The notes beneath the pieces were generated by a model. It ran no database searches. It was not told the origin of the DNA and saw only the letters and a list, made by a program, of their open reading frames with translations. This document shows, piece by piece, positions 22,345 to 34,119 of a stretch of 64,000 nucleotides of DNA; the stretch's first letter is position 1, and the number at the start of each line of letters is the position of its first letter. The stretch is from Hydra vulgaris (Eukaryota; Cnidaria; Hydrozoa; Anthoathecata; Hydridae). The position numbers and the translations under genes are program-made. The stretch is from the NCBI RefSeq assembly GCF_038396675.1, contig NC_088934.1, positions 5,248,501 to 5,312,500 on the forward strand, read 5' to 3'.

Positions 22345-25300
22345 AGTGTGACATCATACTGAAATAGCCTGCTGTCTGGGGCTTCAGTACATACAATGAC
22401 TGACAAATAGCCTGACTCGCAGTGGAGTGCTGCTACATAGACTTAAGGTTTGGGATGGGGCAGCAAACTTATTCATATTTATAATATAATAATATTTATA
22501 TTTTATATAAGCCCAGGGCTTATATAAAATATGCACCCAAAAGTCTTGAACCACTTAATAATCCATCACCCTACTGGTGATGGATTTAACAAATTGCACT
22601 ATTCAGTCTAAAGACATCTTTGGGTTACTGGAAGCAGGGTTAGGGTTTTCATGAAACATTCAAGTAAAAGAATGAATATGTGGAAGAAACTGGCAGGTTT
22701 TGTAGAAGATAAAGTCAAGAGGTTGCAGATGATTGGTGATACACAATGAACATCAAAAAATAAAGCTCAGGAAGGTGTAATAGGAAGTTATTCTTTGTTG
22801 CTAGCAGATTTATTTGCACTTCTGATTTGTGTATTACACCACTGCTTCATGTAATGAATTTGAGATCAAAATTGGATACAAATCTTTGAGTATGAAAAAC
22901 TGGATGAAATTTAAAACGGTATTGACTGCTATTGTTTATTCGCAGATTTTCAATATATCCACACCTGTTTCAAAATATTTACAAACGGGTGGCTTGGATT
23001 TTCTTACCATAAAGATGGTAGAAACCACTTTAAACCGCCTCATTGCAGTCCGTGAAAAATTTCCTGATATTTTCATGAAAGCTGAATTATTTGCAAGATT
23101 GGCTAATAATACCATATCTGAAGCTAACAAAGATATCAAAGAAACTTTTGAAATTCAGCTCTCACAAAAAATAGCACGACAAAAAAAGTAAATGCCTGGT
23201 ATAAATACAAATGATGAAAGCAGGCAAGAATTTCAGGACCCAGTAATGCGGTTTAAGTGTAATGTATTCTATGTTGTTGTGGATACTGCCACTACAGCAA
23301 TCAAAGACCATTATAAAGGAAATGATGTTGTTATCTTGAGGAATATTGCTTGTCTGGATCCACAAAACTTTCAATCTTTGCGTGACCATATTGACGACAT
23401 TATTTTTCATGATTTAGCCAATCTTGCTGGTATACAGAGGGAAAAACTGTGCACAGAGATTACATCATTTGCAACTAATTTCCAATTAATTAGTAAGGCT
23501 GATGAAACTAAATCTGAGAAATGCTCCTCCAAAAAAGACTGCAAACAGATGTTTGAGTTACATTCTTTGTTTTCTCCATTGCTGCAATTTACATTGTTCT
23601 CTAAATTATAAAATGGCATTAAGTCTAAAAATTATAAATTATAAAATGGCATTGTGTCTCTCTTGCACACAAGTCAAGTGTAAGCAAGCTTTTTTGAAGT
23701 TGAAAATTGTAAAATATTAATTTTGTAGTATTTTGGGTGAAGAGCACCTCAAATCACTTATTTTAATAAATATTGAGAATGACATAAAAATTGATTACAA
23801 TGATGTCGTCCACAGTTAGGCAAAATCATAAATACAAGTTTATTTTCAAAAACTTGAAAATAAACTTGTATTTTTCCTAATACTGATAAAGTTATTGGGA
23901 AAAACCATTTTAGAATGCCAATAATGTGCAGAAAATATAGTGGTGCAACGTTGCAATTTAGAAATACTGTATTTTTAAAACCTTACATATGAATTTATTT
24001 TTTTAAACATGTTGAATAGATATAGATAAGAGAAGATATAGAAATTAGCATGCACAATTAGAAATGCCCTATACCATTATAACAAAAAAGCTATGTGATT
24101 AAAGTTTAATTTTTTTCTTGCTCAATACTTTGCTGCCATGAGGGCCCCATCTTTATCTCCCCCCCCCCCCCATGGCCCTTTAAAGCCTGATGACCCTGAT
24201 GGGATAGCATGTATGCTTTTTAGCATTTATAATACTTAAGTCCTATAAGTATGTGGACCATATGTAGCTAACATATATGTGATATAAATATGATACCCAC
24301 ACATGGCCCATATACTCCATCCCTTAAATAATACAATATCTCATACTATAAGTTTATTTTTTATTTTATATCTTGAAAAATTGTAATAATTTATATCTTT
24401 ATTTGCTTTTTTAAAATCACCAAGACTTCTTTTTTGTTCAGCAGCTCATAAGCTTTTTAGAATTTTTTTTTTTCATCTTTTTTTATGTTATTTTATGAAA
24501 TCTAATTTGCAACTACTTTGTTTAAAAGTATTTGTTGAAACTATTTTAGTTTGAATTTTGTAATGATCAATTTTTATCTTTCTTAATTTAAATTAAAGTT
24601 TGTTTTTAAATGTAAAGACTAATAGGTAATATACAATATTACAACTGGTCCATAATAAGATTAGATAAGGTTATATATATCTCATTTAATATATGCCATA
24701 TTTGATGAGTATCCATCATAATATATTATTTTAATATTGTTGTTTTCATTATATAGTGTTAATCCAGCTATAATGTAACTATATATAGTATTGATATAAA
24801 TATATTAATGCTATATATTAATATTAATATATAGCATTAGCATAATATTAATTAATGTGGTTACTGTACATAAGAAAACTAATTCAATTCAATAGTTTCT
24901 CAAATATTATGGCATTTACTTATAAGAAAATAATCAAATGATGTTTTAAAGTTTTAGGAATTTTAGGTTCGATTTTATAATTCTTTTTTATTATTATTAT
25001 TTTCTTTGTTTTATTTCGATTTATTTATTTGTAATAAATTTTTATAGAACCTTATTTTCCAAAAAAATTTATTTTACTTTTTCCAATTTTTTAATTAAAC
25101 ATAAAATTAAAATACTTACAAGTTTTCTGCTATCCCTGTTTGTTTTTTTGCTTTGTTTTTCTTAAAGACAAAAAGTTTATAAATTTTAATTTTAATAAGC
25201 TTAAAAATACTGAAATCTTTTTTTTATGTAAAAGATTTTTTGATGGGTAGACAGGAGAAAGAAAATCTTGTGTTGTCTTGACCAATTAAAAAAAACTTTT

Positions 25301-25672
25301 CCTATTTGCGTAAATGTTTTTTGTTGTTGTTGGTATTAAAGAAAAGAAAAATAGAAAACAGTATTAAAGAAAGAAAATATGGTATTCAAGAAAATTAAAA
25401 AAAAAAACCTAACCAATCTTTCCTTGTTTGAAGTATTTTAGTTTTAATTTCTCAGATTGACTTGATTTTTAGGATGTCACACTCGTGCGGTATTGGATGC
25501 TATCGTAAAATCTCACGAGAAACGCGCATGGGTACCGGTAAAACAGCAAAACGATACGAGTCCTCCATTTTGGAGTGTTAAAGAATCTTTATTACAAGAA
25601 AACAATAAATCTACGCATCTGTCGCAAGATCTGCACAAAAAATCTCCTATTACAAATAAAAAAATGAAATAA
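20817..25672 (+). CDS. GFOD: GFOD1/GFOD2-like oxidoreductase domain protein (two exons)
   Basis: Exon 1 is 20817-21852 and exon 2 is 25473-25672; joined they give 411 residues (vertebrate GFOD1/2 are about 385-390). The donor G/GTATAG and acceptor TTTTTAG/GATG join in phase, replacing the intronic tail of the uninterrupted frame. The start is Rossmann-like (LPSVGIFGTDSHAQIII), then FYTTKIDELLLHNEVDIVCV, YYPKLLSVLNHPLRFLAAF, MGGGMLQTYGSHIIDILAFL (substrate-domain signature) and ISSDDFCSFQ. Exon 2 gives CHTRAVLDAIVKSHEKRAW, the usual C-terminal helix. The family belongs to the Gfo/Idh/MocA fold; GFOD proteins are thought not to be classical dehydrogenases, and GFOD2 is linked to extracellular matrix. 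An in-frame stop (20811) lies just before the ATG. The AG at 20812-20813, three bases before the ATG, may be a splice acceptor. Confidence 0.93.
22031..22284. mobile_element. Full-length foldback MITE, 254 bp, in the GFOD intron
   Basis: Ends are AGGTTTCCCATATGGTC on the left and, read inward from the right, AGGGTTCCCATATGTTCTG. The inverted similarity runs through almost the whole element: for example CCTGTCATTGCCCTTTCCTT (left) against the complement CCTTTCATTGCGTTTTCCTT (right), each followed by GTAAAATCAG. The centre is near 22165. No coding capacity. A (TA) tract abuts the left end and a (CT)n tract the right end. No target duplication is clear. Confidence 0.8.
22285..22341. repeat. (CT)n microsatellite
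   Basis: CTTTCTTTCTCTCTC then pure CT, about 57 bp, directly after the foldback MITE. Confidence 0.95.
22498..22586. repeat. Two neighbouring perfect hairpins
   Basis: The first is 22498-22532: 17-bp arms ATATTTTATATAAGCCC and complement around a single A. The second is 22560-22586: 11-bp arms AATCCATCACC and complement around CTACT. Both lie in the GFOD intron just upstream of the hAT relic. Confidence 0.85.
22660..23611 (+). pseudogene. hAT (ZMYM1-like) transposase relic in the GFOD intron
   Basis: The reading frame from 22829 encodes FKTVLTAIVYSQIFNISTPV, then SKYLQTGGLDFLTIKMVETT and AREKFPDIF-like sequence (VREKFPDIFMKAELFAR). After a single stop at 23189 it continues in the same frame with MPGINTNDESRQEF, then NVFYVVVDTATTAIKDHY and RNIACLDPQNFQSL. 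This is the SxxLQTK.LDxLTA.xMV...KRMPG...xxYRVxVxxxxxDTxxxxIxxRF...xLxCLDPxxF pattern of ZMYM1-like hAT transposases. The C-terminal dimerisation region is absent. It is in the same orientation as GFOD, inside the intron. Confidence 0.75.
23830..23873. repeat. Perfect 20-bp hairpin
   Basis: Arms 23830-23849 (AAATACAAGTTTATTTTCAA) and 23854-23873 with loop AAAC, in the GFOD intron. Confidence 0.92.
23880..25440. other. 3' part of the GFOD intron, no gene seen
   Basis: AT-rich sequence with a C-run near 24160-24173 and several short T-rich tracts. A small inverted pair around ATATATTAATATTAA lies near 24810-24845. Nothing coding is supported. Confidence 0.5.
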
Positions 25673-25679
25673 TTTTGTT

Positions 25680-26338
25680 AGTTTCTTTTTCTTCAAAATA
25701 TATAAATGCAATTCTTAATTACGTATCTAAATATTTTCACATCACGTGTTTAAACTTTTTACACATTTCCTCAAGCGCATTTTTTTACTGATATGCAGTA
25801 GATTGTTTTGCAAAATATAGATGATTATGTAGTGTCATTAAAGTCAAAAGGTTCGCAAGGTAATATAGAATCATTGATCATAGTTATTATGTGTTATCAA
25901 GTAAGATATTATCGAAAAATATTTTGTATTTATTTTTTAAAATCTTTAAGAATGTTTTAATTAATTTATTGCTATTAAATGTTATTTTAATTTATTTGAC
26001 TTTATATTTATTTTTAAATTAATTATATTTCCAAGCCATAATTTAGCCAGGATAGTTTGTGCACTCTTCAACGGGTTTCCATCAGGCCATAGTGGCAGTG
26101 TTGAGATGCTCAATCCCCGGCTCAGCGACTCATGAGAAGCATATTATCTCAAGATTATTATCGATCGTAATTTTGGTTAATTTAAGAGATTAACATCTTA
26201 ATTAATCGTGTATTAATCTTACGCATTTAATTGTATCTAAGTAATTTTTACTAAGCAATTAATATTTGATGTTTGTTTTATCAAGTATGGTCGTCTACAA
26301 ACTGCATCACGCTTTAGGGGGAAGGTGGTAGTGGTCTT
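25680..26338. other. Region 3' of GFOD
   Basis: Presumed 3' UTR then intergenic sequence. A GC-richer patch at 26035-26150 (GCCAGGATAGTTTGTGCACT, CAGGCCATAGTGGCAGTGTT) looks like a repeat fragment, but no second copy is seen in the window. Confidence 0.4.
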
Positions 26339-26748
26339 ATGAAGACTAGTGTTATCAAAGTACTCGGTACTTCGGTACCAACACGGTTCTTTATTAAAAA
26401 AAATTGTTAAAAGTCTTTCAAAGTACCGTGTATATCCTTAATAACATTATTACCGATTCATTAAAATAGTGCTATTTATAAAGCCCGTTCTTTATTCAGA
26501 TAATTTTAAGAAATACTGTTTATAAGTAAAGCGTAATAGCGTAAAGTAAGGATTTGTTAGCGTATAAAAAAAGGATGACTTGCAATTTAGTTAAAGTATC
26601 TTTCCGTGCAAAAATTGTCTAAAATCTTAATGGAGAATGGAGTTTAACAGCTTTTAATTAAATTAATTTAAATAAAAAAAACAAAATTAAAAATGGAAAC
26701 CCGAAGAATAACACTTTTAAAAAAGAAATGGTGTCAAACTAAGATATA

Positions 26749-28112
26749 CAGTGGTGGCCAAAAGTTTTGGAACAAAACATTTAACGACCACAAAAATTTA
26801 TTTTTGATCTAAAGTATAAATTTTGAAAGTTTGATGCTCTTGTTTTTACATAGCAATATGTTTATAGTTACATATTTGTATATTGCGCAATTTATTATCG
26901 TTTTTTATTATTCATAAGCAATTTATCAGCTATATTATGCCAGAACTTTTACCTAAAAAAAGAGGAATTATTGCTGCATTATATGAGCAAGGTTTAGTTC
27001 AAAGAGAAATATCTGAAAAGCTTGGATGTTCATTATCAACTGTAAGTAGAACTTTAAAAAGGCATAAAGAAGAGCCCCAATTAAATTTTACTTCAAAGAT
27101 GAGATCAGGCAGGCCCAGAGCAACCACCTCAAGAAATGACAAACTTACTGGGCGGATCAGCCATGCAAATCCACGGCTATCTGCACACGAGATTTCAAAA
27201 GAAATTTTTATTGAGAAAAAAGTAAGTGACCGAACAGTTAGAAGAAGGCTTTTGGTTGATTTCAAAATGAAGGCATGCAAGCCAGCAAAAAACCTTTTTT
27301 TATCATTAAAAAACCTAAAAGATCGAAAAACATTTTGTCAGCGCTACAAAAATTGGACTGGAGAAAATTGGTCAAAAGTTCTTTTTTCTGATGAAACATG
27401 TATTAAACAATTTAATGTTACAAACAACTTTGTAAGAAGACCAAAAAACTGTAGATCTTTGCCAAAATATACAGTTAGCAGTGTCAAGGCTCCTGTGTCT
27501 TGTATGGTTTGGGGTGCTATTTCTGCCAAAGGACGTGGGCCATTATGGATAATGCCCAAGAATACCACAATAAACAGCAAAGTCTATTTGGATGTTATGA
27601 AGGAGAAGTTGCCGTCTTTCATGCAGATCTTGAACTGCACTTATTTCCAACAGGATGGTGCACCATACCACACAGCCAAAATTGTAAAGAAGTGGTTTGC
27701 TGATGAAGGAATTCAAACCCTTGAAAATTGGCCTGGGTCATCACCAGATCTTAATGTTATTGAAAATTGTTGGCATATTATGAAAGTAAAAGTTGCTGCC
27801 AAAAAACCTAGATCCTATAATGATTTAGTTGAAGCAATCAAATCAGAGTGGATCCATGAAATTACACCAGACTATTGTACAAAACTTGTTAACAGCATGC
27901 CAAAACGTATCCAAATGGTAATTGACAATAACTATGCTTCCATTAAATATTGAACTTTTATCATGTATGTGCATGTACCTATCATCTTTAAAATTGTTAT
28001 AAACACTTATTTTATTGAAAAAATAAAAAAATTTACTAATAAATTGTTTTTCACACAAATCAATTGATTTCATAACATAAAATATGATGCTCCAGGACTT
28101 TTGGCCACCATG
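26749..28112 (+). mobile_element. Tc1-like element, 1364 bp, with TA target duplication
   Basis: Inverted ends are CAGTGGTGGCCAAAAGTTTT (left) and CATGGTGGCCAAAAGTCCTG (right, read inward). Flanking TA dinucleotides are at 26747-26748 and 28113-28114. One uninterrupted transposase gene lies inside. It inserted into the hAT element between its left end and the BED-finger fragment. Confidence 0.93.
26937..27953 (+). CDS. Tc1/mariner-superfamily transposase, apparently intact, DD35E spacing
   Basis: The start ATG at 26937 (MPELLPKKRGIIAAL) is chosen because the paired helix-turn-helix begins at once; an upstream in-frame ATG at 26883 would add 18 unlikely residues. It gives 338 residues, normal for the superfamily. 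Domains: two HTHs (residues about 5-55, with QREISEKLGCSLSTVSRTLK, and about 60-115, with ISKEIFIEKKVSDRTVRRRL), a basic linker, then the DDE domain: VLFSDETCIK (first D), YFQQDGAPYHTAKI (second D) and PDLNVIENCW (E). I count 35 residues between the second D and the E; classical Tc1 has 34. No stops or shifts. It may be a recent or active copy. Confidence 0.9.
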   Translation: MPELLPKKRGIIAALYEQGLVQREISEKLGCSLSTVSRTLKRHKEEPQLNFTSKMRSGRPRATTSRNDKLTGRISHANPRLSAHEISKEIFIEKKVSDRTVRRRLLVDFKMKACKPAKNLFLSLKNLKDRKTFCQRYKNWTGENWSKVLFSDETCIKQFNVTNNFVRRPKNCRSLPKYTVSSVKAPVSCMVWGAISAKGRGPLWIMPKNTTINSKVYLDVMKEKLPSFMQILNCTYFQQDGAPYHTAKIVKKWFADEGIQTLENWPGSSPDLNVIENCWHIMKVKVAAKKPRSYNDLVEAIKSEWIHEITPDYCTKLVNSMPKRIQMVIDNNYASIKY

Positions 28113-28149
28113 TAGAAGTATTTCTTATTTGCTTCCGATGAAAAGGGTA

Positions 28150-28250
28150 AAAGACAAAAATATGCCAACTTGCAAGCGATGTAATACATCATTTATTACA
28201 AAAAGTTTAAACACTTCTAATTTCATAAAACATTTAAAAGATAGATACAT
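28150..28250 (+). pseudogene. BED-type zinc finger fragment of the hAT element
   Basis: TCKRCNTSFITKSLNTSNFI followed by KHLKD has the C-x2-C ... H-x(n) layout of a BED finger, preceded by a frame-shifted ASDEKGKRQKYANL-like lead. It lies just right of the Tc1 insert and is likely the remaining 5' part of the hAT transposase gene. Confidence 0.5.
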
Positions 28251-28254
28251 GATT

Positions 28255-29940
28255 TTTTGAAAAAGTTCAAGGTTTTTACGGCTACTTGCTTTACAAAAAT
28301 TTATGTAAACTTTTTTAAGCCACTATTATTGTTTTATTACTCTAATTATTATTATTATTGTTATTATTATTATTATTATTAAAATAAAATTGACCTTATT
28401 TAGGACATAAGAATTTTTGTATGATTGATATACTCCAATAAAATGCTGACGTTTTTAAAAGTCAAATTGCTTAATAACCAATTTTTAGAGATTGAATTAT
28501 AATTGGCTGACTAACTTTTTTTGAACATAAAGAATTTGTATTAGTGTTAAATTTATGAAATCTTTTATCAATTATTTTTTTACTTTAAACTAAATATGTC
28601 TAAAGATAAATTGACGATTCCAACCCATAGGCATTTAATTTTAGCGACTGGCACACAGACATTTTTAATTTCACAGACAGAATAATTCAATTTTACAACT
28701 TTTTAACCCTAAAATTAGAATTCAAATTTTTTATAAAAAAACTGGTTCATACCTTTTTAATGTCACCATTACCGTCATTTAAACCCAGTTTGGAATTTTT
28801 TGGAAACTACTAGCTGTCTTTTATAAATAGGAGGTAAGACATTTACCAAAAAATGTTTTTTTGCAGTATTTCTTTTTTTTTTTTTTTGTAAATAGCAAAA
28901 TTTGGTAACGCAATTTTCACAGTTCACAAATATAGGTTTTAGGTATAGAATGATATGATCACGGAAGTTTCAATAGATTTAGGTCTCTAATATCATATGT
29001 TTTAAGGATTTGGTTAAAAAAAAATCCAATGAAGGGTCATTTTTAAGAAAATTTAGTTTAAAAGATCAGTAAAAATTTCCTAATATTTTTTTAAGATTTT
29101 TAATGGTCTAATTTCTTTAACTAGTATATAAATCAAAAGCATAGTTGATAATACAATGTTTATAATTATTTTTTGTTACATATTACAATTGAGCAAGAAT
29201 ACAATATTTTAAGCTATGTAGCAGATCATCAATAGTGCAACAGCAAGTTACTTTAATTCTGCTCAAAAACTTCTATGCATCTTCACAGACAAACCTTGGA
29301 GAAATGATCATTCTTTCAACAGGTTAGGTTTCTTATATTATATACTATAAATAAAATGTAAAATGACATTTTTTGTATTTTCAGTATCAGCCATTTTTTA
29401 TAATGTATGTATGAATTATTAAACCTCCAAAGTTAGTAATGATGAACATAAATTATAGGTAAGCATTCTTAAAATCTAGTATTTAGTACAATATTCCATA
29501 AATTCCATGTTCAATTTATGTGGAGGTTGATTGAAAGTAACCTGCAACATGTTTGAACCTGAACAAGAGAGAAAGGACGACATGGTGGAATGAGGAACAT
29601 ACTCTGGTATCAATGGGGCTGTCGTTCTTGCATATGCAGATAACTATAAGAGACCCATGACAACCTGTTACAGACTATCGAGAGCCTAAATTCAAATATT
29701 CTCTTGCATCAGACATGAAACTCATCTACTCATTGTTGAGAATTTTTGATTTATATGTTAAAACCCAAACTTATTCTTTTTAAATGACCTGAACTCATGT
29801 GCATGTACTACTTGATAAAATGTAAATCAGGAGCCTTATATAAATTGTTTTAGGCTCACGGAGGAAAATATTCCTGTGCCTGATGTGAAGGTGCATTAAC
29901 TATTGTTGCTGATCTCAAAAGAGATCTAAAGACCTCAGAA
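28255..29940. other. AT-rich interior of the hAT element
   Basis: No gene supported. It contains an ATT-rich tract (28345-28380) and long T- or A-rich stretches. A GC-richer patch at 29550-29720 may belong to the transposon gene relic that follows. Confidence 0.4.
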
Positions 29941-29949
29941 CTTTGAGAT

Positions 29950-30560
29950 CTTCAGATGATTGGTATATACTATATTAAGATGCTATATTAAGATTGCGAC
30001 AGAAAAGAATCCAGAACTTCAAGGTGATTTGAATGAACATACATTAAAGATCTATATAAAGTTTTGCCTGAAAAAATTCTACATTTTGTCAGACTTAAAT
30101 AAATATTATTTTTATATAGAATATTGTGAAGCCATTCTTGATCAAGGAAGAAGACAAATCCAAGTTGTTGTTAGATGTTATTCCTTTACCAGAATTTCAC
30201 ATGCTGATTGGCCTTGTAAATAATGTCTCATCCTTTTTAACCAAAACATGGCTAAAGTTTAAGATGTGAGTCTCAAGCTTGGGATGTATAAGAATAGGAT
30301 ATTATGGTAGAAATTTAAGAAATACTTCAAAATGGATACTAAAACAATACAATGAACTGGACAATGTGTTACCAGTAGAGCCACTACGTCGTTTAGAACC
30401 TCTGCGTAAGTTCCACATGGTAGTTCAAGAAACATTTGGAAACAGTTTGAATGCCAATTACAAAGATGACATTCGGGTATTTACGCAATCTTACATGTTT
30501 ACCCAAGAAAACTGTAAGAAGGTTGGATATAAGCAGCATTATTTAAAAAATTTTGATTGA
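29950..30560 (+). pseudogene. Relic of a recurrent transposon protein (family B), plus strand
   Basis: Broken frames read LLDVIPLPEFHMLIGLVNNV (near 30165-30235), later LDNVLPVEPLRRLEPLRKFH, MVVQETFGNSLNANYKDDIR and FTQSY (30356-30500). This matches, block for block, the minus-strand gene at 49500-50150 and 45836-46070 (HIMEGTVNHV, CLRLLNLVVESCFGSGFDKN). The family has a PPELHLxxGxVN motif and a later RxFNxVVxxCFGxxLxxNY motif. From memory it recurs in cnidarian genomes as an uncharacterised transposon protein. Function unknown; several stops here. Confidence 0.5.
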
Positions 30561-31005
30561 TATATTATAATAGTATCTTAAAAAAGATCTGACTGTCACT
30601 TAGAAAGTGACATGCTATTACATGCTATTACAGCACACTTAGAAGAATTTATCTCCAAATCAGGCCATTCTTTTGGAAGATACAAGTTTTATGTTTTCCA
30701 AATGACCAAAAAGCATCTGATAAGAAACAAGAGAAATGCAGAGGAATTTTAAAGTGCAAACTTGTAATTAAAGAACCTTGTCTATGTTATAAAATATTAA
30801 TAAGGATTTTTTGTTATTGATTTTTTAACTAAAATAATGCAGTCTTGTAACATGTAACATAAAAACTAATAAACATTGTATTATCAACAATTCTTTTGAT
30901 TTAAATACTAATTAAATAAACTAAACAATTAGAAAATTTTGAAAAAATATAATGAAATTTTTTCAAATTTTAAAACTAAATTTTCTCAAAAAGGGCCGCT
31001 GATTA

Positions 31006-34000
31006 GGGGAGAGTTGCCTTAATTGGAACACTTTAGGAAAAAATATTTATAAAAAATTTTAACCAAAGATGGCTTAACTATGAAAACATTTATGAATTAA
31101 ATAATATAGATATACAACCCTACTATGCTTTTATTAATGATTCGACTCTATTGATCGCACCCTTATTGGATATAAACTTTGATTTTTCAAGGCACCATTT
31201 TGTTCCAATAAAGGCAACTGGTCTCCTTGAATGGAACACATATATTCTTTAATTAGAACAGTTCTAATATTTGAATAAATTACAGCTATAAAACTTATGG
31301 CTCAAAGGAAAAAATAATTGATTAGCTTTTTAATAAAAGATATTTAAAAGATACAATAACAAATAAAAATTACAACAAATATTTAATCCTTTTTTCGCAA
31401 TTCATAAGTCTTTTTTTCTTGCAGCTTCTGCACTTGGGATGGTAGTGGTGATATGTGGTGTGCTGTGGTGGCGATGGTGATTTTATTTGATGTGCTCAAT
31501 TTCAATTGGTCCATGGTGATTGAGTCAAGTGCTACTTTGCTTTCCTGTGGTTTTTGCAATAGTTTGGCAGTTATTGGATTTAGTGTGAGCTTTTTTTTTG
31601 TAGATTTTTTAATTTGTTTGGAAGCTATTTGATTTAGTGTGTGCTTTTGATTTCTTGGTGTAATTTCTAGAGCACGTCTATATGGGAAGCTTGTAAGATC
31701 AGCCGCCTGAGTTGTTCGTGATCTTCTTTTTTTGTTTTTTACCTCAAGTGAAACCACTGGCAAAAGAGACAAAGTTGAAACTGAAACATGACATTTTAAC
31801 TTTTTTTCACTTGATTTATCTGTAGATAGTTTTGTCATCCCATCTATACTTTCAGATGACTGAAGATTGAAGGACCAACATCAGTAAATGAAGAGGCTGT
31901 AAAATCAGAATCAGTGAATACATTTATGTCCAAAGGCCACAACCCACTAGCCTGAAATCCTTTCATAGCAATTCTCAATGATGCTGCCTGACTATATGCG
32001 TCACCAAATAATTTTGCAACTTGCCAAGTTGTTACTGGTTGTGATATATGTGACCGCATCCATTTTCGCATAGCTTCATCATAGTATGTACCAAGTGGTC
32101 CAAAGAATGCAACGTCTAATGGTTGGAGTCTGTGTGTAGTATGGGGAGGTAGTGATACCATACACACTCCAGCATTTCGTGCTAGATATATCGCTGCCAA
32201 ATTTTTTGAATGTGTAACATGACCATCAAGTATCAACAAAACTTTTGATTGTTTTAAAGGTTTAACAACTTTAATGAAATGATTGAGCCAATCTAAAAAA
32301 CCTTCATTTGACATCCATCCTTTCTCTTGAGTACTAAATACAGTTCCTGGAGGTGCACCATTTGTTATTTCTGGCTTCATTCTTCTGCGTTTATATATTA
32401 ACATTGGTGGAACATAAAATCCTGCTGCAGATACACAAACTACAGCTGTTACTGAATTTCCTCGTTCACTACTAGTCATAATTCCAACTCGTTTTTTGCC
32501 CCTTGCACTAATAATTTTTATCTGACCATCTTGTACTGTTGATAAACTAGTTTCATCCAAATTATAAAGTCTGTCTGGAGTTAACTTTTCTTCCATGTAT
32601 AACTTTGAAAGTAAATTAAAGAAAGATTGCACTCGCTCTTATTAAAACCTTGTGCACGTGCAATTGATGTTGATTCAGGCCCACAAAGCGACAGTTGTGG
32701 GTGCTTTTGCATAAATGCATAATACCACTTTTTTCCTGCCATTCGTGTTTGTTTGTTAAAATTATGTGTGATGTTGTTAGCTTCCGCAATATCAAATGCT
32801 AGACGACGAAGATCATCAATCCTTAATCCAAAGTACATCAATTCTAATAATAAACAGTGATCAGCTAGTTCTGTTTCAATTTCATTAGGTAAGGTGGTAA
32901 GTCGACCATGAAATTTCACATTTGCAACAGCAACTTTGTTTTTTTCATTTATATGCCTTGACAAAGTTGCTTTTGGAATATAAAATTCATAAGCGGCTTC
33001 ATTTAAGCTGATTTCTCCTTGTTTTATTGCTTCAACAGCCTTTATCAAGTTTTCTACTTTCCATTTTCCATATTTTCGTGGTGTTTGCATCTAAAATAAA
33101 AGCAAATTACTATGAAGATACATAAGGAGAGTTTTATAATCTTATTACAGGCTTATTTTTTCATATATTTATTTGTTATTCATATATGATTAAGTTAATT
33201 ATATACTCATTATATAATCATTATTTTTCATCATTTTTGTTTAGTTAATCATTAACTATATAAATCAAAATCTATATAAACTATATAAAGTTTGCAACTT
33301 TATATATTAACTTCTATATACAGTAAAAAACTTATGCTGGGTATATACTTTATGTTGTCTTACAAGTTTATCCGTTAAATAGAAATGTATAACTTTTGTA
33401 AAACTTTTACACTTTATTTTTTACTAAAAATAAAATGTAAAATAAAATGATTTGTTAATTAAAGTATACGATGTTTACAATCAACTTCATATCATTAGAC
33501 TATGACTAGACTTTAGACTATGAAAAAATTTTTGTGAAAAATCATTTCATACTTTAAAGCAAGACTAAATACCAATTCCAAAAAAGCAACAAACAATAAT
33601 ACTATGTCTATAAAAGAAATTCGCTTTAAAAAATATTATACAGTCGGACTAATGAAATTTTCTGATAATTCGGACGTCAAGTAGCGTGTTATGAGATGAC
33701 ATCGTTTTAATTACGGCAACTTTTGAAGTTCCATTCTGAGCAAGATAGGACCATGATGTTGTAGCAAAATATTTACATACAAGTAACAACTTACGATATA
33801 AGCTCTTAATATCACATAGACTTGCAACCCTTAAAATTTAAAATTTTAAAAAAATTATCATCAAACTCAATATCGTTTAGCTTCTGTAATCGTTTAAATG
33901 CAACGATAAAATTAGATCGCAAAAATTTTTTTCTTTAAAAAAAAGTAATTTTATTCACATACGTGCAGTTTTTAAGTTTAAATACTAGAAGTTTCAAAAA

Positions 34001-34119
34001 ATAAAGAAAATTATTTTCTTTACAAGAAAAAATATTCATGAAAGTAGAATAAGTTCCAGTTTCTAAATAAAGCTAAGTGTTCCAATTAAGGAGCTGTTCC
34101 AATTTCGGCAACTCTCCCC
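31006..34119 (-). mobile_element. Tigger/pogo-like DNA transposon, 3.1 kb, with TA target duplication
   Basis: Inverted ends GGGGAGAGTTGCC (31006) and its complement (ending 34119) are flanked by TA at 31004-31005 and 34120-34121. The subterminal motif TTAATTGGAACACTT occurs near both ends, with an extra AATTGGAACAGCTCC copy at the right. One transposase gene with small frameshifts occupies 31383-33090 on the minus strand; 33100-34060 is non-coding 5' sequence. The element lies in the right half of the hAT element. Confidence 0.9.
31383..33090 (-). pseudogene. Pogo/Tigger-type transposase with two frameshifts
   Basis: It starts MQTPRKYGKWKVENLIKAVE. A psq-type HTH follows (ISLNEAAYEFYIPKATLSRH), then a CENP-B-like HTH region (ADHCLLLELMYFGLRIDDLR, MAGKKWYYAFMQKHPQLSL). 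A frameshift near 32635 leads to the DDE_1 domain: YNLDETSLS (first D), VLLILDGHVTHSKN (second D) and THRLQPLDVAFFG (third D, the DDD triad of pogo-like enzymes). Another small shift near 31850 leads to a basic serine/lysine-rich tail ending ...PSQVQKLQEKKTYELRKKD. The lesions look young; other copies in the genome may be intact. Confidence 0.9.

Noticed and set aside
27344-27580. Minus-strand frames inside the Tc1 element
   Set aside because: Shadows of the intact plus-strand transposase.
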